Assembly: GCA_024233285.1 (NCBI GenBank)
Contig: JACKPU010000001.1
Location: 1-64,000, forward strand
Reading direction: 5' to 3'
DNA length: 64,000 nt
Source: Opitutaceae bacterium
GTDB lineage: Bacteria; Verrucomicrobiota; Verrucomicrobiia; Opitutales; Opitutaceae
The notes beneath the pieces were generated by a model. It did no database searches. It was not told the DNA's origin and saw only the letters and a program-made list of their open reading frames with translations. Below, piece after piece: positions 16,775 through 25,094 of this stretch (position 1 is the stretch's first letter; every line of letters begins with the position of its first letter). The position numbers and the translations under genes are program-made.

Positions 16775-17902
16775 TCAGATTCCCAGAATATCGAACAGCA
16801 CCGCGTAGGTCGCGTCCGCCACGATGATGAACAAAATGGCCGTCACCACGGCCGAAGTAGCCGCCAGACCGACGCCCATCGCGCTGCGTTCCGCCTGCAA
16901 TCCGCGCAAACACCCGGCCACGCCCACAATGACGCCGAAGGTCGCGGCCTTGATCAAACCCGACATGACATCCGACATGTCGACGATCGTCAGCATTTCG
17001 ACCCAATACGCCGCCGGCGGAATGTCCAATATCCCCAGCGCGATGATCATGCCGCCAATGATGCCGAGGCAGTTCGCATAGAGTGCCAGCAGCGGCATCA
17101 TCAGGAAAAGAGCCACCAGCCGCGGCATCACCAAAAAGTCCACCGGCGAGATGCCGAGCGTGGTGAGCGCGTCGATCTCTTCGTTCGCCTTCATGTTGCC
17201 GAGATGCGCGGCAAACGCCGCGCCGGTGCGTCCAGCCAGCACGATCGCGGTCATCAGCGCACCCATTTCGCGCACCATCGTGATGCCCACGAGGTCCGCC
17301 ACATAGATGTCGCCGCCGTATTGCCGCAGAATCAACGCGCCGGTGTAGGCCAGCGTGAGGCCGACGAGCACACTGATCAGACTCACGATCGGCAACGCCA
17401 TCGCGCCGCACTGCTGCATCTGCTCCAAGCAGTCACCCCAACGGAATTTCTTCGGGCGTTTGATCAGGTTGACCAAGCTGATCGCACACTCGCCCACGAA
17501 GGACGAAATTTCGCGGCCCTTGTGAAACGCGTCCAAGGTCGCATGCCCCACCGTGACGAAGAAATTTTCGGAGCGATCGAACGGCACGCTCGTCTCGTGC
17601 GAGCGCGACAATTGACCGAGCATTTCGCGCACCTTTTCCGGCAGTTGGCTCAAATCACAATACGCACCCACCACGCGGCACCACTGCTGCACATCGAACA
17701 GGAACAAAAGCAGCGAGCTGTCCCACTTCTCGAGTTTCGATACGTCGAGCCGCACGCGTCGCGGTTCGTGCCCGTGCACCACGCTGCCCCACGTCGGCCT
17801 CGATTCCGTGACCCGCCACGTCCCGGCCAGCGTCACCAAAGCCAAATCACCGTCCATCACCAGGGACACGCGGGCTTGGTTATCGGTGGAAGGCTCGGAC
17901 AT
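16775..17902 (-). CDS. MlaE-type ABC permease with N-terminal STAS domain
   Basis: A 375-residue protein. Residues about 10-100 form a STAS-like domain ('VTLAGTWRV', 'LDVSKLEKWDSSLLLFL'), and the rest is an MlaE permease with five to six membrane segments and the hallmark 'MVREMGALMTAIVLAGRTGAAFAA'. In many bacteria the STAS protein (MlaB) is separate, whereas here it is fused to the permease. The start ATG at 17902 follows directly after the divergent HAD gene leader. It heads the lipid-transport operon permease-ATPase-MCE-lipoprotein. Confidence 0.9.
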   Translation of the reverse strand: MSEPSTDNQARVSLVMDGDLALVTLAGTWRVTESRPTWGSVVHGHEPRRVRLDVSKLEKWDSSLLLFLFDVQQWCRVVGAYCDLSQLPEKVREMLGQLSRSHETSVPFDRSENFFVTVGHATLDAFHKGREISSFVGECAISLVNLIKRPKKFRWGDCLEQMQQCGAMALPIVSLISVLVGLTLAYTGALILRQYGGDIYVADLVGITMVREMGALMTAIVLAGRTGAAFAAHLGNMKANEEIDALTTLGISPVDFLVMPRLVALFLMMPLLALYANCLGIIGGMIIALGILDIPPAAYWVEMLTIVDMSDVMSGLIKAATFGVIVGVAGCLRGLQAERSAMGVGLAATSAVVTAILFIIVADATYAVLFDILGI

Positions 17903-17988
17903 TGGCCTTCGTTGTAACGACCCGGCGCCAAAGCAAAACCACAAAAATGTTCGTATTCGTGCGTAGACCGCCGCCAACGTGAATCGAC

Positions 17989-18636
17989 ATGGCCTTCCGC
18001 ACCATCCTTCTCGATCTCGACGGCACGCTTGTGGACGCATTCACGACCATCCATCGTTCCTATTGCCACACCCTGCCCCTGGTGGGACGGCCCGCGCCGA
18101 CCATGGAGCAAGTCCGCCGGGCCGTCGGCGGCGGCCTGCGCAACGCCATGAGCCATTTCCTGCCGGCGGAGCTGATTGATCGTGCCATCGGCATTCACCA
18201 GGCCTACACCGACCAAATCCTGCTCGAAGACGTGCGGGCCTTGCCCGGCGCGCTTGAGTTGTTGCAGGCGATGCACGCGCGCGGGCTCACCTTGGCCGTT
18301 TACACCAACAAGCACGCCGGTTCGTCGCGCCGCATCTGTGCGCACCTCGGCTTCACGCCGTTGCTCAACGGGATCTACGGCGCCGGCGACACCCCTTGGA
18401 TCAAGCCGCAGCCCGAACTCGCCGCCCATGTGCTCGGCGAACTCAAGGCCGATCCCGCCACCACCCTGCTCATCGGCGACTCGCCCTTCGATGTGCAAGC
18501 CGCGCATAACGGCGGTTTCCAATGCTGGACCGTCACCACCGGCACCCATGACGCGGAGCAACTCACCACCGCCAAGGCCGATCGCGTGTTCAGCGGACTA
18601 CCGGATTTGAAAACCGCTCTCCTCGCTGAGATATGA
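17989..18636 (+). CDS. HAD-superfamily phosphatase, phosphoglycolate phosphatase-like
   Basis: A 215-residue HAD subfamily IA enzyme: motif I 'LLDLDGTLVD' with the nucleophile Asp and the acid/base Asp two residues later, motif II 'VYTNK', a Lys in 'WIKPQPE' and motif IV 'LIGDSPFDVQAA'. A helical cap lies between motifs I and II. Such enzymes remove phosphate from phosphoglycolate or other small metabolites in the cytoplasm. Substrate is not specified by the context. It is divergent from the MCE operon and followed by a palindromic repeat. Confidence 0.85.
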   Translation: MAFRTILLDLDGTLVDAFTTIHRSYCHTLPLVGRPAPTMEQVRRAVGGGLRNAMSHFLPAELIDRAIGIHQAYTDQILLEDVRALPGALELLQAMHARGLTLAVYTNKHAGSSRRICAHLGFTPLLNGIYGAGDTPWIKPQPELAAHVLGELKADPATTLLIGDSPFDVQAAHNGGFQCWTVTTGTHDAEQLTTAKADRVFSGLPDLKTALLAEI

Positions 18637-18638
18637 GG

Positions 18639-18665
18639 TAGGGCCGGTTGTCCCCAACCGGCCTA
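18639..18665. repeat. REP-like palindrome downstream of the HAD gene
   Basis: TAGGGCCGGTTG, loop tccc, CAACCGGCCTA gives a 9-bp core stem with one bulged G. It begins 3 bp after the stop codon. It shares the TAGGG(C) outer arm with the repeats at 949-979 and 11281-11314, while the inner stem differs. Confidence 0.5.
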
Positions 18666-18703
18666 AAACCCAAGCCCCAAACCATCTCCCGCGGATGATT
18701 GCC

Positions 18704-19243
18704 CTAAACCAGGTGCTTAGCCGCCAGTTTGCGGAGCGAGGTCAGGTTGCGCATCGTCATGGTCGGCAGTTTGAGCGCCCGGACCGCCGGTGAATTCCAG
18801 ACGTCCGCATCCGCCACTCCACCCTCGCGTCGCCAGTAAAGCTCGCGGCCGAGCAGAGCAAACCGGTCGGTCGGCGTCGCGCAGGCGAGCAACCCCTTCG
18901 CCTGAGCCGCCGGCAGCGGCTGTTTGAGCATCGAAACGTAGATGCCTCCTTTTTCCGGCGGGTCATCGGCAAAGGGATTCGCGGCGATCACGGCGGTCAC
19001 TTCGCCGTCCCGGCGCAGAAACGTGTCCACGGAGTAACCAAGCACTTTCACCAAGTGCGCTTCGATCCGCGTTTCCAACTTCGCCAGGTCGCGTGCACCG
19101 GTGGCAAATACCACATTGCCGCTCGCGACGAATGTGGCCACGTCGGCAAAACCCATGGCCTCGAAGTGACGTTTCAACTCCGTCATCGGCAGCCGGCGTT
19201 TGCCGAGATTTATTCCACGCAGAAAGGCGACGCAACGAGTCAT
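18704..19243 (-). CDS. DUF1697 family protein
   Basis: A 179-residue protein with the DUF1697 opening 'MTRCVAFLRGINLGKRRLPM', then 'LKRHFEAMGFADVATFVASG' and the conserved C-terminal 'TMRNLTSLRKLA'. The family is small, cytosolic and of unknown function; it has two alpha-beta subdomains. It stands as a single gene flanked by repeats on both sides. The ATG at 19243 fits the family N-terminus exactly. Confidence 0.9.
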   Translation of the reverse strand: MTRCVAFLRGINLGKRRLPMTELKRHFEAMGFADVATFVASGNVVFATGARDLAKLETRIEAHLVKVLGYSVDTFLRRDGEVTAVIAANPFADDPPEKGGIYVSMLKQPLPAAQAKGLLACATPTDRFALLGRELYWRREGGVADADVWNSPAVRALKLPTMTMRNLTSLRKLAAKHLV

Positions 19244-19258
19244 ACGCTAAAGTGAGTT

Positions 19259-19390
19259 AACCACGAATGGACACGAATTCACACCAATAGAAATGCACTG
19301 ATAAACCAGCTGGACTGAGTTACTCCCAATTGGCTCTAAACTTCTCCAAGGCAGGAAATCATTCGTGCAAATTCGTGTTCATTCGTGGTT
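19259..19390. repeat. Intergenic inverted-repeat element (21-bp arms)
   Basis: AACCACGAATGGACACGAATT at 19259-19279 faces AATTCGTGTTCATTCGTGGTT at 19370-19390; only one position of 21 fails to pair. A partial extra copy 'attcgtgc' precedes the right arm. The 90-bp interior contains no reading frame or known RNA. The unit lies between the starts/ends of DUF1697 and the ceramidase-like gene. It looks like a MITE-like or structural repeat; from memory the 'ccacgaatggacacgaat' word recurs in many bacterial genomes. Confidence 0.6.
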
Positions 19391-19397
19391 AGGGAAC

Positions 19398-20717
19398 TCA
19401 GTCACTTTCGAGCAGTCCGTGGATCGCCGCGAAGATCTGATCCTCGGTGCCGGACACGAGCGGGCCGGATTTCATGATGTATTGCATGCAGGCGAACACC
19501 TCGTAACCGCCTTCGGGCAACTGCCGCTCGCTGCAAACGTAGCCGACGATTTCATTCGCATAGGCAAACGGCCAGACCTGTGCGAAGTGGTGACCGAGTT
19601 CCTTCGTCGCGCGCAACGCGTATTCGACGCTCATCTCGCCCGACATCGCGATCAGCGCGAGTGATTCGCCAAAGCACACGGTTTGAATTTCAAACGGCAC
19701 GGCCGTCGGCGGGCGTTTCCCGGCATCGAGATAAGCAAGATTCTCCCGGGCCCAGCGCGCAAAGAACGCGTTGTCCGAGTCGAGCCACGCCACGTAATCG
19801 TCGCGCGCCAGCACGCTCGTTTCCAAATCAATGACCCGACGTGCGATCACCAGTTCGCCGGCCACCGGATGCCAGCGCCCCTGCTGCAGTTCGCGCGTCA
19901 CGGCCTCCGCCAATCGCCGACCCATCGCCTGAATCTCCGGGATGGGATACTTCGGGAAATTGTCGTGCGCAGGATTCGGCACGAAGGGCTTTTGGTCACC
20001 TGCACACCCCTGCAGAAACGTCGTGGAGCACCCAAGCTGTTCCTCCAGTTCACGCAGTGCAAAGCCTGCGTAATCGCCGCCGAATTCGAGAATCGCCCCC
20101 GCCGCCGTGGGATGCGCGGCATAGCCAAAGACAAGGTGCTTCAACTTGCCGTCCGCGGTGTGCATCGCAAGCAGCGGCACGGTGTGATCATGCGGCGCCT
20201 CAAGCGTCGGCGCCCAAGTCACTCCCCCTTTGCCATCGGGCCGGCGGCGCGAATGCGCCAACCCGCACCACCCCGTCGAACTGCTCAGCCGCACCGGCAC
20301 TCGATCCGCCAGCGCCGCTTGGGCCACGGTCACAACCTTGGCAAAACTCTCCGCGAGATATGCTTCGTCGATGCCTTCTCGACAGTCCGCATCGACGAAT
20401 TTGCGAATCGGCGGACCGCAATGCGTGTGCGTGCCGCAAAGCAGAATATCCTCTTCGGGCACGCCGGTCGCCGCGCTGACCATGGTGCGCACTTGCTCGG
20501 TGTTGTCGTAAAACCCGAGCCATTCGATGCTGATGAGCAACAAGGTCCGTTCAGTCTTCCGGTCCGTGAGCGCGGTGGCGATGCACCGCAGCGGGAGATA
20601 GACTCCAATCGAATCCTCCGTGCGCGCCGCAAACCCGGCGAGCTTTGAACCGATTTTCGGCGTGACATCAATGTCGGCCACTCCGGCCAGATAAGGAAAA
20701 TCCGTGACGTTATCCAC
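19398..20717 (-). CDS. Neutral/alkaline ceramidase-type hydrolase domain protein
   Basis: A 439-residue protein resembling the N-terminal catalytic domain of neutral/alkaline non-lysosomal ceramidases: 'AGVADIDVTPKIG' at the start, 'LCGTHTHCGP' (zinc His residues), 'VFGYAAHPTAAG' and 'FLQGCAGDQKP'. No signal peptide is seen, so it is probably cytosolic, unlike true ceramidases. Family members in environmental bacteria often occur in carbohydrate clusters with unknown substrates. The start codon is GTG. It shares its strand with the PhyH gene and lies near an AraC regulator and a symporter. Confidence 0.8.
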   Translation of the reverse strand: MDNVTDFPYLAGVADIDVTPKIGSKLAGFAARTEDSIGVYLPLRCIATALTDRKTERTLLLISIEWLGFYDNTEQVRTMVSAATGVPEEDILLCGTHTHCGPPIRKFVDADCREGIDEAYLAESFAKVVTVAQAALADRVPVRLSSSTGWCGLAHSRRRPDGKGGVTWAPTLEAPHDHTVPLLAMHTADGKLKHLVFGYAAHPTAAGAILEFGGDYAGFALRELEEQLGCSTTFLQGCAGDQKPFVPNPAHDNFPKYPIPEIQAMGRRLAEAVTRELQQGRWHPVAGELVIARRVIDLETSVLARDDYVAWLDSDNAFFARWARENLAYLDAGKRPPTAVPFEIQTVCFGESLALIAMSGEMSVEYALRATKELGHHFAQVWPFAYANEIVGYVCSERQLPEGGYEVFACMQYIMKSGPLVSGTEDQIFAAIHGLLESD

Positions 20718-20819
20718 GGCCCACCACCTTGGGCGTGGTTATGATCGTTGCGAGCCCGCAGTCCGGCTGATGTCACAAGGTGGGCGGGCAGGTCCGTCTG
20801 CACGCCGGAGACATGCCCT

Positions 20820-20843
20820 GATGCGCAGAGAGACCTGCGCATC
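20820..20843. repeat. Short palindromic repeat, family 2 (copy 1)
   Basis: GATGCGCAG-agagac-CTGCGCATC is a perfect 9-bp stem with a 6-nt loop, followed by CACC. The complement matches the element at 53871-53898 over 28 nt with only four differences. It lies in the 168-bp gap between the PhyH and ceramidase-like genes. Confidence 0.55.
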
Positions 20844-20885
20844 CACCTGACCGCAATTTATGCCGCGGGCTTGGCGCGCCGAAGC

Positions 20886-21584
20886 TCAATGAGCGGAAGC
20901 GGGGACGATCACCTTGCGAGCGGGAAACTCGAGATCGAAGGCCTCGTCGTTCGCCGGCGCATGATAGGTGCTGATGATGGCGTAGCGGTCCTTGCCCGCG
21001 GTATTGGGCGTCGAACCGTGCACCAGTCGATCCGAGAACACGACCGCCGTGCCGCGCTTGATGCTGCAGGTCACCACGTCGCCCACCTGCCATTCGCCAT
21101 CGGTAATGCCCATGCCAAATTCGCCGGACGGCAAATCGAGCTTCACCATGCGCCAGTCGCGTTTGTGGCTGCCGGGGACGACCGTCAGCGTGCCGTTCTC
21201 GGCCGTCGCATCGTCCAACGGAATCCACACGGAAAGCTTCGGCCGGGTATTGCGCCAGTAATAGGCATCAATGTGCCAGGGCGTCGGGAAGGTTTTGTCG
21301 GGGGACTTGTAAACGATCTTGTCGCTCAAAAACATCACGCCGTGCGGCATGACCGGTTTGAGAATGTCGACGATGCGCGGGTCTTCCGCGAGGGCGCGAA
21401 ACATCGCACTGACCACGGCCACATGCACGTAAACCGAAGCGCCGGGTTTGGCATTTTCATCCAGCACCTTGCGGGCCTCGGCCTTCAAGCTGTCGCATTC
21501 CTTGGCACTGAGCAGGTCGGGGATCAGCACGAAACCGTCGCGATCATATTGAGCCGAGAGAGAGGCAGGGGCAGGCTTTTTCAT
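20886..21584 (-). CDS. Phytanoyl-CoA dioxygenase family protein
   Basis: A 232-residue Fe(II)/2-oxoglutarate oxygenase: iron ligands His and Asp in 'PWHIDAYYW', the distal His in 'SDRLVHGSTPN' and the 2-oxoglutarate Arg in 'GKDRYAIISTYHAP'. The N-terminal 'YDRDGFVLIPDLLSAKE' is typical of PhyH proteins. These hydroxylate or demethylate small organic substrates; many in environmental bacteria are of unknown specificity. It is divergent from the AraC regulator, so it is probably a target of that regulator together with the ceramidase-like gene. Confidence 0.9.
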   Translation of the reverse strand: MKKPAPASLSAQYDRDGFVLIPDLLSAKECDSLKAEARKVLDENAKPGASVYVHVAVVSAMFRALAEDPRIVDILKPVMPHGVMFLSDKIVYKSPDKTFPTPWHIDAYYWRNTRPKLSVWIPLDDATAENGTLTVVPGSHKRDWRMVKLDLPSGEFGMGITDGEWQVGDVVTCSIKRGTAVVFSDRLVHGSTPNTAGKDRYAIISTYHAPANDEAFDLEFPARKVIVPASAH

Positions 21585-21663
21585 GGGTAACGGAGCGAAA
21601 GGTTAGCAGATTGACCGCATTTGGGCTTTAGCTGCCGAAAAATCACATTTAGCAATTTTCTCC

Positions 21664-22461
21664 ATGCCTGACCGTCCCGCCAGCGGCCCCTCGCCCATCG
21701 ACAGCATTCGTCTGGTCGAGCAGTTCGAACGGTCGCAACCGGGCTTCACGTTTCAAGCCACCTCGCTGCCGGGTCATTTGATCCATCTCGTGCTGCAGGG
21801 TGAGGTTGAGCAAACCTGCAACGGGCGCCGCCAGCGGCTCGCGCCCGGCACGGTGGTGTGGTATCACGAAGACGAATGGGTCGAAGGCCGGGTGCTGCGC
21901 GCGCCGTGGGTTTACTGCTCGGTCAACTTTGCCGCGCCCACGCTTGCGCCGCCGGATTTCGATGCGCGCTTGGAAACGGGTCGCGCCGACTTGGCACCGA
22001 TTTTTTCGAGCCTGCTCGCCGCGTGGCGGGAGGCGCCCTCGGCCCGGCGCAATCTGCGCTGCCAGGCACGCTTGCTCGATCTGCTCACCGCGTGGCATCC
22101 ACAAACCCCGACCGCTGCCGTCGCCACCCCGGTCGGCCGGCTTTGGTGGGAAGTGGAAACCTGGGCGCGGCAGAACATCGCGCGCCCGCTCACGCTGACC
22201 GACCTCTGCGCGCAGTTCCACCGCAGTCCCAACACGCTCGCCCGCGCGTGCCTCGATGCCGTCGGCCTGCCGCCGATGAAACGGCTCAAACAAATCCGCC
22301 TCAGCCTCGCCCGCGGACTCGTGCATTACTCCGAACTGAACATGACCGAAATCGCCCTGCGGGTGGGCTACGCCAGGGTGCATGAATTTTCCCGCGATTA
22401 CCGCAAGGCCCACGGATTGCCTCCAACCGCTGATCGCACGACGCACGCGGCAAAGCGGTAG
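21664..22461 (+). CDS. AraC-family transcriptional regulator
   Basis: A 265-residue protein with an N-terminal cupin-like sensor half ('HLIHLVLQGEVEQT' and 'LAPGTVVWYHEDE') and a C-terminal double helix-turn-helix: first HTH 'LTLTDLCAQFHRSPNTLARA', second 'NMTEIALRVGYARVHEFSRD'. The AraC signature ends at 'FSRDYRKAHGLPP'. It binds DNA in response to a small molecule, often a sugar. It is divergent from phyH with an 80-bp AT-rich spacer and is followed 68 bp later by a symporter, so both are likely targets. Confidence 0.9.
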   Translation: MPDRPASGPSPIDSIRLVEQFERSQPGFTFQATSLPGHLIHLVLQGEVEQTCNGRRQRLAPGTVVWYHEDEWVEGRVLRAPWVYCSVNFAAPTLAPPDFDARLETGRADLAPIFSSLLAAWREAPSARRNLRCQARLLDLLTAWHPQTPTAAVATPVGRLWWEVETWARQNIARPLTLTDLCAQFHRSPNTLARACLDAVGLPPMKRLKQIRLSLARGLVHYSELNMTEIALRVGYARVHEFSRDYRKAHGLPPTADRTTHAAKR

Positions 22462-22529
22462 GGCCCGACCTCAAGCAAACCCACTCTGTCCATTTTCCGC
22501 TTTAATGGCACGAGGGTTGCCGCAATCTG

Positions 22530-24023
22530 ATGCTCACCCCACCCATGACGCTCAGCCCCTTCGACTGGCTTATCATCATCGTTTATTTGGTCGGCTGCAT
22601 GGCCGCCGGATTGTGGATGCGGCGTTACGTGAAGGGCGTGGAGGACTTCGCGGTCGCCGGCCGCGAGATGAACGTGAACCTGGGCATTGCCTCGCTGGCG
22701 GCCACCGAGATGGGGCTCGTGACGATCATGTATACCGCGCAGCTCGGCTTCGAAAAGGGTCTCGCGGGGGCCAGCATCGGCGTGATCATGGCGCTCGCAT
22801 TCTGGATCGTCGGTCGCACGGGTTTCATCATCGGGCCGCTGCGGATGGCCGGTGTGATGACGATTCCGGAGCTGTTTGAAAAACGTTTTGGCGGACGCGT
22901 GCGCTGGCTGGCGGGCTTGTTCGTGGTGCTCGGCGGCCTGCTCAACATGGGCATCTTCCTGCGCCTGGGCGGCGAGTTTCTCGTGTGGGCCACCGGTCTG
23001 CCGCCGTCTTGGCTTGAGTGGGTGATGACCGGACTGCTCGGGCTCGTGCTCATTTACACCGCGCTCGGCGGCATGCTTTCCGTGCTCGTCACCGACTACC
23101 TGCAATTTCTGGTGATGGGCGTGGGCCTCGTGCTCACCTCGGTGCTGGTGCTGATCAACGTCGGTGGTTTCGATCTGGTCGATTCGCTGCAAGCCGCTTG
23201 GGCCGGCGCCGGCGGGATGAAGATGGCCTCGCATCCCTTCAACCCTTTCCACGGTTCCAGCCTCGGTTGGGGTTATCTGCTGTGGATGCTCTTGCTGCAA
23301 ATCGCCGCGGCCACGACTTGGCAAACGGTGATCAGTCGCGTGCTCGCCGCCAAGGACGCCGCCACCGCACGCAGCATGTTCACGCGCACGTCGTTTTATT
23401 TCGTGGGCCGGTTTCTCCTGCCCGGACTCTGGGGCGCGGCGGCGTTCGTTTACTTCGCCAACCAAGGCGGTCTGCCCGAAGGCACGACTTCGCTCACGGC
23501 GATGCCGCAATACCTTGGGGTGATCCTGCCGGTCGGCATCATCGGCATCGTAATCGCGGCCATGCTGGCGGCGGAAATGTCCACCGACAGCGGCTATCTG
23601 CTCACTTGGGCCACGGTGATCTACAACGACCTCGTGACGCCGTGCCTGCGCAAACCACTGTCGCCGCGCGGACGGCTGCTGCTCACGCGCCTGCTCGTGC
23701 TCGGCATCGGGGTGTTTCTCCTCTTCTACGGCCTCTGGTATGAACTGCCGGGCAACGCGTGGGATTATCTCGCCGTGACCGGCAACATCTACCTCGCCAG
23801 CGTCTTCACGCTGCTGGTCGGCGGGCTCTATTGGAAACGCGCCAGCCGCACCGGCGCCTACGCCGCGCTCATTCTCGGTGCGGTCGGTCCGGTGACGTTT
23901 CTGCTCCTTGGCAAGCAATTCGCCATCGCGCCCGAAGTCGCCGGCACTGCCGCTTTCACCCTCGCCGCCGCCGGCCTGATCGCCGGCTCGCTGCTCAAAC
24001 CCAATCGCGCAACCGCCGCCTGA
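22530..24023 (+). CDS. Sodium:solute symporter (SSS family)
   Basis: A 497-residue inner-membrane protein with 13-14 hydrophobic segments. It opens 'LSPFDWLIIIVYLVGCMAAG' and carries 'VEDFAVAGREM', a marker of SSS/SGLT transporters, 'LLVWATGLP'-like segments and 'AEMSTDSGYLLTWATVIYND'. It should import a sugar or organic acid with Na+. Start ATG at 22530 is used; an ATG at 22545 is equally possible. Clustering with AraC, PhyH and the ceramidase-like gene suggests a dedicated but unknown substrate. A 52-residue gene follows after 2 bp. Confidence 0.9.
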   Translation: MLTPPMTLSPFDWLIIIVYLVGCMAAGLWMRRYVKGVEDFAVAGREMNVNLGIASLAATEMGLVTIMYTAQLGFEKGLAGASIGVIMALAFWIVGRTGFIIGPLRMAGVMTIPELFEKRFGGRVRWLAGLFVVLGGLLNMGIFLRLGGEFLVWATGLPPSWLEWVMTGLLGLVLIYTALGGMLSVLVTDYLQFLVMGVGLVLTSVLVLINVGGFDLVDSLQAAWAGAGGMKMASHPFNPFHGSSLGWGYLLWMLLLQIAAATTWQTVISRVLAAKDAATARSMFTRTSFYFVGRFLLPGLWGAAAFVYFANQGGLPEGTTSLTAMPQYLGVILPVGIIGIVIAAMLAAEMSTDSGYLLTWATVIYNDLVTPCLRKPLSPRGRLLLTRLLVLGIGVFLLFYGLWYELPGNAWDYLAVTGNIYLASVFTLLVGGLYWKRASRTGAYAALILGAVGPVTFLLLGKQFAIAPEVAGTAAFTLAAAGLIAGSLLKPNRATAA

Positions 24024-24025
24024 CC

Positions 24026-24184
24026 ATGACCGATCCCTTCATCCTTTTCTGGGCCGCGCTGATCCTCGGCTCCATCGCGTGGTATGGTTTTCTCGTGATC
24101 TACATCGGCATCCGCGCCGGTCGCGACATCAAGACCTTGATCAAGTCACTAAGCGACGACCACCGCTCCGACCGCCAACGCTAG
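24026..24184 (+). CDS. Small single-span membrane protein (52 aa) linked to the symporter
   Basis: The ATG at 24026 lies 2 bp after the symporter stop. The product has one hydrophobic helix ('FILFWAALILGSIAWYGFLV' and following) and a charged C-terminal tail ending 'SLSDDHRSDRQR'. This layout matches small accessory proteins that accompany SSS transporters. It converges with the DUF2721 gene, with a 4-bp overlap of stop codons. Confidence 0.65.
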   Translation: MTDPFILFWAALILGSIAWYGFLVIYIGIRAGRDIKTLIKSLSDDHRSDRQR

Positions 24185-24636
24185 CTCTTCCGCTGCGCGC
24201 GCTGCACCTCAAGTTTGAGTGCATGAAGCGACACGTAAATGTCGCGCAAGAACGCCACCAAGGCGGCGATCAGCAACAAGATGCTCGCCATGAAGAACAG
24301 CATCATGAGCACGGCCAGATCGCGATCGAGCACCGCGTTGATGAAGATGACGATGACCAGTCCGCAGGCGACCAGCATGGTCAGTCCGGCAAAGGTCACC
24401 GCCATGCGGATCAATTGCGCGCGCCGCCAAAGGATATCGAGCTGGGTCTCCAAGTGAGCCTTGGAGTCGGCGTCGGCCTGTTGCACCTGCAGCGCAAGAT
24501 TCCGCGTGCGGTCCACGATGCGACCCATGCGATTGGTCAGCGTGAGCATCAACGCACCGACACCGGAGATCAAAATCACCGGCGTGATCGCCAGTTGGAT
24601 GATGGGAAGCAGCGCGCTCGTGCTGAAACTGTTCAT
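24181..24636 (-). CDS. DUF2721 family membrane protein
   Basis: A 151-residue membrane protein with an N-terminal segment 'ITPVILISGVGALMLTLTNRMGRIVDR', the DUF2721 hallmark, a charged helix, then two more hydrophobic spans. The function is unknown. It forms an operon-like pair with the DUF1304 gene 15 bp upstream on the same strand. Confidence 0.85.
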   Translation of the reverse strand: MNSFSTSALLPIIQLAITPVILISGVGALMLTLTNRMGRIVDRTRNLALQVQQADADSKAHLETQLDILWRRAQLIRMAVTFAGLTMLVACGLVIVIFINAVLDRDLAVLMMLFFMASILLLIAALVAFLRDIYVSLHALKLEVQRAQRKS

Positions 24637-24651
24637 GACGCGAAATCAGAA

Positions 24652-25002
24652 TCACGCTGCCGCCGACAAAGCCAGTGCCAAGACGGCCGGCAGCGCCTGC
24701 ACCCACAGAATCTTTCGGCTGACGGTCAGGGCGCCAAACACCCCGGCCACGATCACGCAGATCAAAAAGAAATTCTTCACCGCGAAGTCGCCACTCACCA
24801 AGCCCCAGATCAGCCCCGCCGCGAGAAACCCGTTATACAGGCCTTGGTTCATCGCGAGCGTTTTGGTCATTTCGGCTTTCTCAACCGTAAGTCCAAACAC
24901 GCGCCGGCCGTAGGGCTTGGTCCAGAGCAGCATCTCCAAAACCAAGAAGTAAAGGTGCAGCGCGGCGACCAATCCCACCAATCCGGCGGCGAGCGAATTC
25001 AT
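24652..25002 (-). CDS. DUF1304 family membrane protein
   Basis: A 116-residue four-span inner-membrane protein. It has the family pattern 'HLYFLVLEMLLWTKPYGRRVFGL' and 'NQGLYNGFLAAGLIWGL'. The start ATG at 25002 is preferred over a TTG twelve bases upstream. The function is unknown. It is divergent from recD2. Confidence 0.88.
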   Translation of the reverse strand: MNSLAAGLVGLVAALHLYFLVLEMLLWTKPYGRRVFGLTVEKAEMTKTLAMNQGLYNGFLAAGLIWGLVSGDFAVKNFFLICVIVAGVFGALTVSRKILWVQALPAVLALALSAAA

Positions 25003-25094
25003 GGCTGCAGCCAATCACGCCGCGGCGTTTCCTGCAATCCGCGAGTATTCCGGCGATTGCCACGCCGCGCATCTTTGCTTTTGTCACGGCAATC

